A DNA stretch of 64,000 nt from Rossellomorea aquimaris. GTDB taxonomy: Bacteria > Bacillota > Bacilli > Bacillales > Bacillaceae_B. A program made the position numbers and the translations under genes. The stretch lies in the NCBI RefSeq assembly GCF_000935355.1, contig NZ_JXZC01000006.1, positions 161,212-225,211 on the forward strand, in the 5' to 3' direction. The first letter of the stretch is position 1. Each line of letters opens with the position of its first letter. Positions 39,611-48,394 of this stretch are shown piece after piece. The notes under the pieces were generated by a model. The model had not been told where the DNA came from, did not search any database, and saw only the letters and a program-made list of their open reading frames with translations.

Positions 39611-40489
39611 ATGAAGTATATCAATCATGAAAATGTCTTAAAAAAGATGTCTTCAAGGCTTATGGTGAATAGCGTCTTTAAAGGGCTTTTCTTCCTGGCA
39701 ACATTATTTGGCTTGGTCGTGTTAAGTGTATTATTATATCGGGTATTCACTCAAGGAATTGGATACTTGGATCTGCAGTTTTTACAAAGTGTGGGATCAA
39801 GGTTCCCTGAAAAAGCAGGAATCTATGCTGCCTTTATAGGAACGATTTGGCTGATGTTCGTGGTTGTTATTGTTTCGTTCATCATAGCAGTGGGAACGGC
39901 CATTTATTTAGAAGAATATGCTAAACAAAACAAAATCAATAAGTTTATCAAAGTAAATATTTCAAACCTTGCAGGGGTTCCTTCCGTTGTGTTTGGTCTC
40001 TTAGGTTTAACGATTTTTGCCCGTGCCTTTGCTCTTGGTCAAAGTGTTTTGGCAGCAGGGTTAACGATGAGTTTGTTAATACTGCCTGTGATCATTGTAG
40101 CCGCTCAAGAAGCGATTCGTTCAGTACCAAGAGAGTTAAGGGACGCATCGTATGGTATGGGAGCTACAAAATGGCAGACGATTACTAGAGTCGTCTTACC
40201 AGCCGCAATACCGGGAATATTGACAGGGAGCATATTAGCGTTTTCCCGTGCAATCGGAGAAACTGCCCCACTCGTTGTCATCGGTGTACCAACGATCTTA
40301 TTATTTACACCAGGTTCCATCTTGGATACATTTACGGCACTTCCAATGCAAATCTATGATTGGACAAAACGTCCACAAGCAGATTTCCATGATGTAGCAG
40401 CTGCGGGTATTATCATCCTGTTAGGCTTACTGTTACTCATGAACTCGATCGCAGTGCTGATTCGTAATAAGTTCCAAAAAAGATATTAA
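39611..40489 (+). CDS. pstA: Phosphate ABC transporter permease PstA
   Basis: 292 aa with six membrane helices and the coupling loop ELRDASYGMGATKWQTITRVV. GAGAGGAGTATTA gives the ribosome site in the end of pstC. Forms the channel with PstC. Confidence 0.95.
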   Translation: MKYINHENVLKKMSSRLMVNSVFKGLFFLATLFGLVVLSVLLYRVFTQGIGYLDLQFLQSVGSRFPEKAGIYAAFIGTIWLMFVVVIVSFIIAVGTAIYLEEYAKQNKINKFIKVNISNLAGVPSVVFGLLGLTIFARAFALGQSVLAAGLTMSLLILPVIIVAAQEAIRSVPRELRDASYGMGATKWQTITRVVLPAAIPGILTGSILAFSRAIGETAPLVVIGVPTILLFTPGSILDTFTALPMQIYDWTKRPQADFHDVAAAGIIILLGLLLLMNSIAVLIRNKFQKRY

Positions 40490-40536
40490 TATCGCTTATT
40501 AATTGGTTTTTTAATGGATGAAGGAGGCTTTCAAAA

Positions 40537-41349
40537 ATGGAAACAACAATGGTGAACAACAATCATAAAGGTACGATCAATCGTTCAGTGGGGAAAGAGC
40601 CAGTCTATCAAACAAAGCAGTTAAACTTATGGTACGGAACAAATCATGCGTTAAAAAATATTGATTTAGATATTATGGAAAATGAAGTGACGGCAATCAT
40701 CGGTCCATCTGGCTGCGGTAAATCCACTTATATTAAAACATTAAATCGTATGATCGAACTGATCCCAAGCGTAAAAACATCAGGTGATATTCTTTATCGT
40801 GAGCGTAATATTTTTGATCGTAATTATCGTGTTGAGGAATTAAGAACGAAGGTGGGGATGGTATTCCAAAAACCTAATCCCTTCCCTAAGTCGATTTATG
40901 ACAACATTGCGTACGGCCCGCGTATCCACGGAATTAAAAATAAAAAAGTCCTGGATGAAATTGTTGAAAAAAGCTTAAGGGGAGCGGCAATTTGGGATGA
41001 AGTGAAAGATCGTCTGAATCAAAATGCATATGGACTATCGGGTGGACAGCAGCAGCGTATTTGTATAGCAAGATGTCTTGCTATTGAGCCGGATGTCATT
41101 CTGATGGATGAACCTACTTCTGCCCTTGATCCGATTTCCACATTAAAGATTGAAGAACTGGTTCAAGAGTTAAAATCAGAATACAGTATTATTATTGTTA
41201 CTCATAATATGCAACAGGCTGCACGTATTTCTGACCGCACAGCCTTCTTCCTGAACGGGGAAGTGGTTGAATTTGACAAAACGGATAAAATCTTCTCTAC
41301 TCCATCTGATAAGCGTACAGAAGACTATATCTCCGGTCGTTTCGGTTAA
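40537..41349 (+). CDS. pstB: Phosphate ABC transporter ATP-binding protein PstB
   Basis: 270 aa. Walker [11 protein letters not shown]-loop [14 protein letters not shown] (the PstB-typical form), signature LSGGQQQRI, Walker [14 protein letters not shown], switch THN. A single pstB is present, unlike the pstBA-pstBB pair of B. subtilis. AAGGAGG lies seven to eight nt before the ATG. Confidence 0.96.
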   Translation: METTMVNNNHKGTINRSVGKEPVYQTKQLNLWYGTNHALKNIDLDIMENEVTAIIGPSGCGKSTYIKTLNRMIELIPSVKTSGDILYRERNIFDRNYRVEELRTKVGMVFQKPNPFPKSIYDNIAYGPRIHGIKNKKVLDEIVEKSLRGAAIWDEVKDRLNQNAYGLSGGQQQRICIARCLAIEPDVILMDEPTSALDPISTLKIEELVQELKSEYSIIIVTHNMQQAARISDRTAFFLNGEVVEFDKTDKIFSTPSDKRTEDYISGRFG

Positions 41350-41436
41350 TTCACATCCAAAGAAGGATTAATACCAACAGGTGTTTAATTCCTACTATTG
41401 AGAAGTTAAAGTGTTGAAATAGGAAGGGGCTTAATC

Positions 41437-42096
41437 ATGGCAGTAAGAGGACAATTTGATGCGAATCTAAAAGAACTGCAAACCAAATTAATGGATTTGG
41501 GTAATATTGCAAAGGTTGCACTTGAAAGAAGTATTGTGGCGTTAGAAGAGAAGGATGTTGATACGGCGCTTGCCATTATCGAAGGCGACCAAAAAGCCGA
41601 TGATCTGGAAGAGGAAATCAATGACTTAGCCATATTGACAATCGCTAAACAACAGCCAGTCGCAACAGATTTAAGAAGAATCATTGTAGCAATCAAAATC
41701 GCTTCAGACTTGGAAAGAATCGCAGATTTCGCTGTGAATGTAGCGAAGTCGACGATACGTATTGGAAATGAACCTCTGATCAAACCGATTCATCATATTA
41801 AGGAAATGCACGCATTAACTTCAGAAATGATTCAGCTCACATTGGAGTCGTTTGTCGAGGAAGATGTGGCGAAAGCGAAGAGAATCGCTGATATGGATGA
41901 TAAAGTTGATGACTTATATGGTGAAACGATTGTAGAGCTTCTGACACTCAATAAAGAAAAACCTGAATTCACGGCTCAGATTACTCAGCTCTCTTTCATT
42001 TGCCGATACCTTGAAAGAGCTGCGGATCATTCAACAAACATTGCAGAAGGTGTGTTCTATCTTGTGAAAGGTCGTCGTTACGACTTGAATGAATAG
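41437..42096 (+). CDS. phoU: Phosphate transport regulator PhoU
   Basis: 219 aa, two PhoU three-helix repeats with metal-binding DLERIADFAVNVAKS and YLERAADHSTNIAEG. Negative control of Pst transport and Pho signalling in many bacteria. It ends the operon; B. subtilis itself, as I recall, lacks a PhoU at this site. GGAAGGGG precedes the ATG. Confidence 0.95.
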   Translation: MAVRGQFDANLKELQTKLMDLGNIAKVALERSIVALEEKDVDTALAIIEGDQKADDLEEEINDLAILTIAKQQPVATDLRRIIVAIKIASDLERIADFAVNVAKSTIRIGNEPLIKPIHHIKEMHALTSEMIQLTLESFVEEDVAKAKRIADMDDKVDDLYGETIVELLTLNKEKPEFTAQITQLSFICRYLERAADHSTNIAEGVFYLVKGRRYDLNE

Positions 42097-42106
42097 ACAA
42101 TCTAGC

Positions 42107-42138
42107 AAAAAGCTGTCCCTTACAAGGACAGCTTTTTT
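42107..42138 (+). terminator. Intrinsic terminator after phoU
   Basis: AAAAAGCTGTCC with GGACAGCTTTTTT. Confidence 0.92.
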
Positions 42139-42205
42139 ATGTATTTTATTCGAGCATGATTCAGGTCAATGAATTTGTTAACATGTTTATTCATAGACCC
42201 TCTTT

Positions 42206-42553
42206 TTATAGCTTCGAAATAAGTCGCTGGACTTCTGTATTAGAAAGTGCGGATTGCTTTGCGATTTGTTCGAGAGGTATCCCCTGTTGATGTAATGCAA
42301 TGACTTGGTTTTTTACAACCTCGTGAATGGGTTTCCTGGCAGGAGCTGTTCTTTTTAAAGGTGCATCGCCATCCACCATCAGCTCTTCTTCTAATACCCG
42401 TATTCTCTTTTTTAACTGATAATGCTCCTGAAGAACATTCATTGACAAATCATCTATGTCTTTTTCAATATCACGATACCGATCCCGTATAAAAAACGAA
42501 ATAACCAGTAATAGGATAGAGAAACTAACTAATGCAATGAATAGTAATTCCAC
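42206..42553 (-). CDS. Membrane-anchored protein with coiled coil and C-terminal HTH-like segment
   Basis: 115 aa, not firmly recognised. One N-terminal membrane helix (LLFIALVSFSILLLVISFFI), then a charged coiled coil (about 25-58), a basic linker and a C-terminal HTH-like stretch (VIALHQQGIPLEQIAKQSALSNTEVQRLI). This layout resembles SwrB of the flagellar locus, but the location is different. Divergently placed to the polysaccharide cassette, whose first protein starts with a similar HTH. Confidence 0.75.
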   Translation of the reverse strand: MELLFIALVSFSILLLVISFFIRDRYRDIEKDIDDLSMNVLQEHYQLKKRIRVLEEELMVDGDAPLKRTAPARKPIHEVVKNQVIALHQQGIPLEQIAKQSALSNTEVQRLISKL

Positions 42554-42905
42554 TAAATCACCTCATGCCGTATTATTTTACTTTAGTTATAGCATAGATG
42601 AGGGCTTATCTCTATAAGATGGGGGGATAAATTTGCAGAATGAACCAATATTTTGTCGAATTTCATTGGACAATTATGAAAGAATCTTGTCGTTCTAAAA
42701 ATGTAATCGCTTTATTATCATTCCAGCATAATAATTTGCAAAAAAAATGCATGACAAACCCCATTATCACCACGTTTAACAAGATACGACAAAATGCGTT
42801 TATTGTAGGTTTTTGAATAGGGTGTTACGATGAATTCATAGATAATTGTCATAATTTTTAGATTGAAATTATATAATATTTGGTTACTCTTTAGGAGGAA
42901 TTGTT
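42554..42905. other. Divergent intergenic region upstream of the DUF4912 cassette
   Basis: About 350 AT-rich nt without a gene. A possible plus-strand promoter is TTGTCA (42846-42851), 18-bp spacer, TATATA (42870-42875), 30 nt before the first gene. No terminator or riboswitch seen. Confidence 0.4.
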
Positions 42906-43613
42906 TTGATCACAGAAATCATTCGGTTAAAAGAACAAGGAGTGTCATTCAGGAAGATTGCCAAGGAGCTGAATACCACCGTCGGAAAAGTTCAATATCA
43001 ATGGGTGAAGTATCAGAAGGCTCTGGATGGTGCATCTGGAAGTGAGGTTGCCCAGGTAGAAGTGATGGAGCAGACAATCCCCAAGAAACGCGTGGGAAGA
43101 GCTTCTTTCGGAAGGAAGATGCCCAAGCGCCGTGTGAAAAATCCACGTGCCACTGAGTTATCGATCATGTACTCAACTTCATCCAGAATCTATTGCTACT
43201 GGAATATTACAGAAGAATGGATCCGCCATGTGAAAAGTCATTTTAAAATGAATCATGATCCTCAACCTTTTGTCCTTCGATTATATGATATTACATCGAT
43301 TTCCTTTAACGGACATAATCATCACACATACTCAGATTCATATGTTCCCCACACGGAGAGTGATTGGTTTGTAAATGGTCTAAAGGAAAACAGAAGCTAC
43401 TGTATGGAAATTGGTTTGCGCTTACCGTCAGATGACTTTGTTGCATTCACCCGTTCCAATGTACTCCACACCCCAAGAACGTCCCATCATCAGGAGTATC
43501 ATAGTATGAAAGAGTTATTTGAATATGAGCAAGGATTAATTAAGGAACCGAAATGGGTGGAGCATGTGAGCACCTATTCGTATTATGTAATGAATCAGGA
43601 GGAAAAGGCATGA
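42906..43613 (+). CDS. DUF4912 domain protein with N-terminal HTH
   Basis: 235 aa from TTG 42906 (GGAGGAATTG upstream). Residues 1-35 form a resolvase/Hin-like HTH (IIRLKEQGVSFRKIAKELN), followed by a basic linker (KKRVGRASFGRKMPKRRVK), then a DUF4912 domain (STSSRIYCYWNITEEWI ... FVLRLYDITSISFNG ... SDWFVNGLKENRSYCMEIG), which in other Firmicutes is associated with glucan-active genes. The fold of DUF4912 suggests carbohydrate or SH3-like binding; the HTH could mean regulation or simply a protein-binding helix pair. First gene of a four-gene overlapping operon. Confidence 0.82.
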   Translation: MITEIIRLKEQGVSFRKIAKELNTTVGKVQYQWVKYQKALDGASGSEVAQVEVMEQTIPKKRVGRASFGRKMPKRRVKNPRATELSIMYSTSSRIYCYWNITEEWIRHVKSHFKMNHDPQPFVLRLYDITSISFNGHNHHTYSDSYVPHTESDWFVNGLKENRSYCMEIGLRLPSDDFVAFTRSNVLHTPRTSHHQEYHSMKELFEYEQGLIKEPKWVEHVSTYSYYVMNQEEKA

Positions 43614-45925
43614 AAGGAACGTCGGCAGTGATGATATATCCACAATTTAACGAACTGGCTTTTTCACAATGTAACGAACGGGAAGATTTACTCACTTCCA
43701 TCCTTATTGAAAATAGTGCACTGTTAAATCTCCTTCAGCGAAACGAAGCATCCCCTGTACCTGTTGTGGTGAATCCCACCATCTTCTCACTTTTTATGAG
43801 TGAAGAGTTTAAAGAGAAAGCTCATTCAATCATTCAAGCCAACCTTCTGCAAGCAGAGCCGCATGAAAAGGGTAAATGGCAGCTGATTTATTCACAATGG
43901 TCAACCCATGACATGAATTTAGTACAAGCCTACAAGACCCTTGTGGTTGAAGGCAAAGCCACGGTGATCCCAACTGCGGTAAGCTCATTTCCACTGACTC
44001 ACTACAGGACTCCGAGAGCGATTGAATCTCAGGTGCGGATGAGTACATTGTTGTTTAAGCAGTATTTTCAAATGATTCCAAAGGTTTTTTGGTTACCACA
44101 GGCAGCGTATGTGCCGGGTATTGACTTGTACCTTACTAAGCAAGGAATCGAATTCACATTTATCTCCTCCTACTCATATGAACATAGCGAAAAAGAACAT
44201 GACAGCGGTGTAATCAGAACACCGAGGGGCTTAAAGTTAATACCGGTTTCAGAGGGTAGGATTGGAGCAATGGATGAGAAAGGTCATTCTCTCTCGATTG
44301 TTTTCATAAATGATAGTGGTAGCTACGATCAATTTAAAACAAGAGAGTTCACGCATTCATTAGAGGAAAAGATGGAATCTTCCACATCTCTTTCCAGAGT
44401 AGGTTTTGGATATCTTGGAATGGAGAAGCAAACCCCGATCCTATCTGACCGGGCCATGAAGAATATTCGAATGGTTCATCGGATGGAAGAGAAACTTGAC
44501 GAACTATATTCCTCGGGAGAACGGACAGAGTTGACACATCAACTGCTCAGGGAATGGGTTGCAAGCCTCGAAGGTTCGAGTATTCAAAATGACTTGACGT
44601 CTGTCCACTTTGACCGCTTACTTGATTTGGTAATGGAAGGGCAGAACGATGAACATTTATTCCTTCATCGTAAAAGGGTCGTTCCATTTCCGTCTGATGA
44701 AATCCTTGAAAAACTTTTCGCAGGGAATGTAGAACAAAAAACGGAGAAACGGGATTCGGTCCTCCTTCTCTCGTGGGAGTATCCACCTAATATTGTAGGG
44801 GGACTCTCGAGGCATGTGTATGATCTTGCTAATAATCTTGTGAAAAAAGGGAAACAGGTGCATGTACTTACTGCCAAAGCAAATGATGCCCTGTCCCTTG
44901 AGAAAATGGAAGGGGTTACGATTCACCGTGTGCACCCATTACATCCATATGAAGAAGACTTCTTTAAATGGGTATTTGATTTAAATCAGTCGTTCATTCA
45001 TTACGCTCATGATCTGATGGAAGATGAAAAAATCACTCATATTCATGCCCATGATTGGATTGTGTCCACTTCAGCGATGAAACTGAAAGAGTACTATAGG
45101 GTTCCTCTCATCACAACCATTCATGCTACGGAACATGGACGCAATCAAGGGATCTATACGGATTTGCAACACAAGATTCACCGGGAAGAGCAACTTCTCA
45201 TTGGTGCATCTGACCATCTTATCGTCTGCAGCGAGCATATGAAAGAAGAAATCAAGAGCTTATTTACTATCGAGGCACCAATCGCTGTGATACCAAATGG
45301 TGTGGAATTGGAGAAGCTCGATCAATCTTCTCCTTATAGCTTTGAACAGCGATCCACTCCGTATTTCTTTTCAATCGGACGGATGGTTCATGAGAAAGGA
45401 TTCGACACGATTATCCGCGTAGCCTCACAGTTAAAGAGAGAAGGGTTTACTACCTCTTTTATCATAGCCGGGAAAGGCCCAATGTTAGAGCACTATCGTC
45501 AAGTAGTAGCCCAAGAAGAGCTGAGTGACTGTGTGTCTTTCATCGGATACATTTCCGATAGGGAACGGAATGACTATCTGAAGAATTGTTTAGCCGTGAT
45601 CTTTCCAAGCCTTTACGAGCCATTCGGCATTGTTGCACTGGAGGCAATGGCATTCCGTAAAGGAGTGGTGGCATCAAATACGGGAGGACTGAAAGCAATC
45701 GTGAAACATGAGCAAACCGGATTATTATTTGAGCCCAATAATGAACCAAGTCTTTATACACAATTGGTCTCATTGATCGAAGATCCTTCAAAGTCGGAGC
45801 AGTTGGGGAATCTCGGTTTCAAAATGGCCCAATCCATGTTTAGCTGGGATCGAATCGCGGATCAAACCATCCACGTGTATGATGATGTACTTCTTCAATC
45901 AAAAGTAGAGGGCATAAAAAGATGA
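43610..45925 (+). CDS. GH57-like domain fused to a GT4 glycosyltransferase
   Basis: 771 aa from ATG 43610 (AGGAGGAAAAGG upstream), overlapping the previous stop by 4 nt. Residues 1-380 resemble the N-terminal (beta/alpha)7 barrel of GH57 (DUF1957-type) branching enzymes: VVVNPTIFSLFM, LVQAYKTLVVEGKATVIPT, and KVFWLPQAAYVPGIDLYL. The last motif normally carries the nucleophile Glu (WLPE); here it is Gln164. Residues 390-771 are a GT-B GT4 enzyme: LLLSWEYPPNIVGGLSRHV, HAHDWIV, TTIHATEHGRNQG, IPNGVE, and the ExxE-type FPSLYEPFGIVALEAMAF. Probably transfers a sugar from a nucleotide donor to a polysaccharide; the GH57 part is likely non-hydrolytic, for example for acceptor binding. Product unknown. 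Confidence 0.88.
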   Translation: MKGTSAVMIYPQFNELAFSQCNEREDLLTSILIENSALLNLLQRNEASPVPVVVNPTIFSLFMSEEFKEKAHSIIQANLLQAEPHEKGKWQLIYSQWSTHDMNLVQAYKTLVVEGKATVIPTAVSSFPLTHYRTPRAIESQVRMSTLLFKQYFQMIPKVFWLPQAAYVPGIDLYLTKQGIEFTFISSYSYEHSEKEHDSGVIRTPRGLKLIPVSEGRIGAMDEKGHSLSIVFINDSGSYDQFKTREFTHSLEEKMESSTSLSRVGFGYLGMEKQTPILSDRAMKNIRMVHRMEEKLDELYSSGERTELTHQLLREWVASLEGSSIQNDLTSVHFDRLLDLVMEGQNDEHLFLHRKRVVPFPSDEILEKLFAGNVEQKTEKRDSVLLLSWEYPPNIVGGLSRHVYDLANNLVKKGKQVHVLTAKANDALSLEKMEGVTIHRVHPLHPYEEDFFKWVFDLNQSFIHYAHDLMEDEKITHIHAHDWIVSTSAMKLKEYYRVPLITTIHATEHGRNQGIYTDLQHKIHREEQLLIGASDHLIVCSEHMKEEIKSLFTIEAPIAVIPNGVELEKLDQSSPYSFEQRSTPYFFSIGRMVHEKGFDTIIRVASQLKREGFTTSFIIAGKGPMLEHYRQVVAQEELSDCVSFIGYISDRERNDYLKNCLAVIFPSLYEPFGIVALEAMAFRKGVVASNTGGLKAIVKHEQTGLLFEPNNEPSLYTQLVSLIEDPSKSEQLGNLGFKMAQSMFSWDRIADQTIHVYDDVLLQSKVEGIKR

Positions 45926-46929
45926 AGGCCGTGATATTGGCAGGTGGAGAAGGCAAGCGTTTAAGACCCTACACAATGTCGATTGCGAAGCCGATGGTTC
46001 CGATTCTGAATAAGCCAATTCTTGAATACAGCATTACCCTCCTCAGGTCCTATGGGATTAAAGATATTCTAATTACAACCTGTTATAAAAGTGAAACGAT
46101 TAAAGAGTATTTTGGCGATGGAAAACGGTTCGATGTGAACATTACCTATCTGGATGAAAAAAAACCACTTGGAACAGCAGGAGGTATCTTTCTTGCCAGA
46201 CACAGGCTCCGTGAACCGTTTTTAGTATTAAGTGGAGATGCATTCACTAATATTCCGATTGATAAAGTCATTGACTTCCATTATGAGAAAAAAGCGGTCA
46301 TGACCGTTGTCTCAAAAGAAGTGGTGAATCCAAAAGAATATGGGATTTGCCATACAGATGAAAATCGAAAGTTGGTTGATTTTATTGAAAAGCCGGAAGA
46401 GTGGGTAGGGAATGAAGTGAACACAGGGGTATATATGTTAGATCCACGGCTGCTTGATCGTTATGCTCACTTAGGAGCTAGGGATTTCAGTCAGGATTTC
46501 ATTCCTCAGCTTCTCATAAATAATGAAGAAGTCTATGTCTTTAAAACGAGTGCTTATTGGAGAGATATCGGTAACCCTGAAGAATATAAAAGCGCCCGTG
46601 ATGATCTCATGAGAGGGCAGTACTCTCCACCCTCCTTAAAAAATGGCTTCCACCACTCTAAAGACTTTATGGAGCCGTTTATTACCAGGCTTCAAGTAGC
46701 ATGTCCAAATGGAAAGAAACCATTTGTCCTGGCTAAATTACTGGAAACCGTTCCTTCTTCCTCCAGTCAGAAAGAAGTCGTTTTTGATCATAGAGATGGG
46801 GGACGAACGAAAATCATTAGTGATCCGAAAAGAGGATTCATCATTTATTCCAAGGCTGACAGACGAAATCTGGCAAGGGAGCTTGCTAGATATTATGGAA
46901 TGAAAATAAAAATCTGGCAAAAGGTGTAG
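45922..46929 (+). CDS. Sugar-phosphate nucleotidyltransferase with unusual C-terminal extension
   Basis: 335 aa, overlapping the glycosyltransferase by 4 nt. Residues 1-230 are a complete nucleotidyltransferase of the RmlA/GlmU/GMP type: ILAGGEGKRLRPYT, KPMVPILNKPILEY, SGDAFTNIP, EKPEEW, NTGVYMLDP and YWRDIGNPEEYK. The last 100 residues are not the common left-handed beta-helix; they read like a degenerate phosphomutase-type domain (FDHRDGGRTKIISDPKRGFIIYS split, RNLARELARYYGMKI). Makes an NDP-sugar (NDP and sugar not fixed) probably feeding the upstream GT4. Confidence 0.87.
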   Translation: MKAVILAGGEGKRLRPYTMSIAKPMVPILNKPILEYSITLLRSYGIKDILITTCYKSETIKEYFGDGKRFDVNITYLDEKKPLGTAGGIFLARHRLREPFLVLSGDAFTNIPIDKVIDFHYEKKAVMTVVSKEVVNPKEYGICHTDENRKLVDFIEKPEEWVGNEVNTGVYMLDPRLLDRYAHLGARDFSQDFIPQLLINNEEVYVFKTSAYWRDIGNPEEYKSARDDLMRGQYSPPSLKNGFHHSKDFMEPFITRLQVACPNGKKPFVLAKLLETVPSSSSQKEVVFDHRDGGRTKIISDPKRGFIIYSKADRRNLARELARYYGMKIKIWQKV

Positions 46930-46935
46930 AGGCTA

Positions 46936-47517
46936 ATGAAGGAGAATCCGAATGATAAGTTCCATATCCAAGGAATGGCCTGGTGCAGGAATAATGAATA
47001 TGTACCCCTTTATTCAGACAAACTAACCTCCCTTACCGGTATAAGTGTAAACATTAACGAAGAAATAGAAGGATGGGGAGAATCCTTTGCATTTGAAATG
47101 GAAAATACCTCAAAGGAATGCAGGCAACTTAAGGTTTTCTTTTTGATTGAATGGCTGGCTTGTAAGGAAGATGGAGTCGGGGTTCAGTCACTATCGAAGG
47201 ATACGTTCTGGAATTACAGTGGTAAGCTTGTTGCCATAACCAACATTGTTTCCTGTGCTTCGTCTGTTAAGAAATCCATCTATCCCCTTAATTTGAAAGG
47301 CTTGCAGCTATGGAAGAAATCCTTGAATAATGGAAGCCTTTACTACTATCCGATCACCAATGGCCTCAATATGATGGTCTATATGTTAGACTTTTCATTC
47401 AAGCCTTTTGAAGTGAAACAAGGCAAAGTATATGCCATTGAAGGGGCAATGGAAAAAGAGGTTTCAAATTTAAGCGATAGAATAAAAAACGGACTAGCAT
47501 TTCCAAAAGAAAAGTGA
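46936..47517 (+). CDS. Unknown protein of the polysaccharide cassette
   Basis: 193 aa, unrecognised. Soluble, no signal peptide, mixed alpha/beta with aromatic residues (MAWCRNNEYVPLYSDKL, FFLIEWLACKEDGVGVQS, LYYYPITNGLNMMVYM). AGAGG six to seven nt before the ATG and six nt behind the nucleotidyltransferase stop, so cotranscribed. The beta-rich aromatic content would fit a carbohydrate-binding role, but this is inference. Confidence 0.7.
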   Translation: MKENPNDKFHIQGMAWCRNNEYVPLYSDKLTSLTGISVNINEEIEGWGESFAFEMENTSKECRQLKVFFLIEWLACKEDGVGVQSLSKDTFWNYSGKLVAITNIVSCASSVKKSIYPLNLKGLQLWKKSLNNGSLYYYPITNGLNMMVYMLDFSFKPFEVKQGKVYAIEGAMEKEVSNLSDRIKNGLAFPKEK

Positions 47518-47574
47518 TATTATAGAAAAGTCGTATGAATAGTAGATGATGTATATGTTTGGAGGGAAATAATA

Positions 47575-47724
47575 ATGCGTGTAAACATTACTTTGGCTTG
47601 CACAGAAACTGGTGAGCGTAACTATATTACTACTAAGAACAAGCGTAACAACCCAGACCGTCTTGAGCTAAAAAAATATTGCCCGAAATTAAAGCGTGTG
47701 ACTCTTCACCGCGAAACGAAATAA
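47575..47724 (+). CDS. rpmG: Ribosomal protein L33, cysteine-poor form
   Basis: 49 aa, [19 protein letters not shown] ... [17 protein letters not shown], with TTTGGAGGGAA before the ATG. The fold-defining [16 protein letters not shown] and HRETK are intact. Zinc-binding L33 proteins carry two CxxC pairs; here only one Cys of each pair remains (ACTET, YCPKL), so it is a C-minus form unlikely to bind zinc. Position next to yqgN matches rpmGA of B. subtilis. Confidence 0.95.
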   Translation: MRVNITLACTETGERNYITTKNKRNNPDRLELKKYCPKLKRVTLHRETK

Positions 47725-47754
47725 GCAGCCGGATTTTATCCGCTGCTTTTTTTT
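47723..47754 (+). terminator. Intrinsic terminator after rpmG
   Basis: AAGCAGCCGGA with TCCGCTGCTT (one bulged C), then T8. The stem starts in the stop codon. Confidence 0.88.
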
Positions 47755-47827
47755 ATGCACATAACTGTTACAGCATCGCAAATACATAGAGAATCCATTA
47801 AAATAATAGGAGGTATGGAGGGATATT

Positions 47828-48394
47828 ATGTCTAAAAAAGAACTACGTAATCTTCAGCTTAAATCATTGAAGTTAATCGATCGTATAGCGTTTCAACAAA
47901 AGTGTTTTAAAATAGAACAATTACTCTTTGAATCTCCTGAGTGGAAGAAGAGCAAAACCGTCGCGGTGACCATTTCAAAGCCTCCGGAAGTCGATACGTG
48001 GAATATCATCAAACGGGGCTGGGAAGAAGGGAAAACAGTAGTTGTTCCTAAATGTATTCCGAAAAACCGTGAACTGGTCTTCTATGAGCTTCATGATTTT
48101 CATCAGCTTGAACAATCCTACTTTGATTTGTATGAACCAGATCCCAATAAGTCAACCGTTGTAAATAATGACGTTATTGAATTGATGATCGTTCCAGGTC
48201 TTGCTTATACAGAAACGGGCTATCGTCTGGGGTTTGGCGGGGGATACTATGACAGGTTACTCTCAGCCTATTCAGGTATTACGCTATCCCTTGCCTTTGA
48301 AGAGCAATTGGTCGGGACATTGCCGATCGAATCCTTCGACATACCCGTTGGAACGATTATGACGGAAAAAGGACGAATCGATTGTGGCCGCTGA
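47828..48394 (+). CDS. yqgN: 5-formyltetrahydrofolate cyclo-ligase YqgN
   Basis: 188 aa. ATP- and folate-binding signatures VTISKPPEVDTW, LMIVPGLAYTETGYRLGFGGGYYDR (as two pieces) and DIPVGTIMTE. Converts 5-formyl-THF to 5,10-methenyl-THF. The GGAGGTATGGAGGG region precedes the ATG. The end overlaps the next gene by 11 nt. Confidence 0.94.
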   Translation: MSKKELRNLQLKSLKLIDRIAFQQKCFKIEQLLFESPEWKKSKTVAVTISKPPEVDTWNIIKRGWEEGKTVVVPKCIPKNRELVFYELHDFHQLEQSYFDLYEPDPNKSTVVNNDVIELMIVPGLAYTETGYRLGFGGGYYDRLLSAYSGITLSLAFEEQLVGTLPIESFDIPVGTIMTEKGRIDCGR

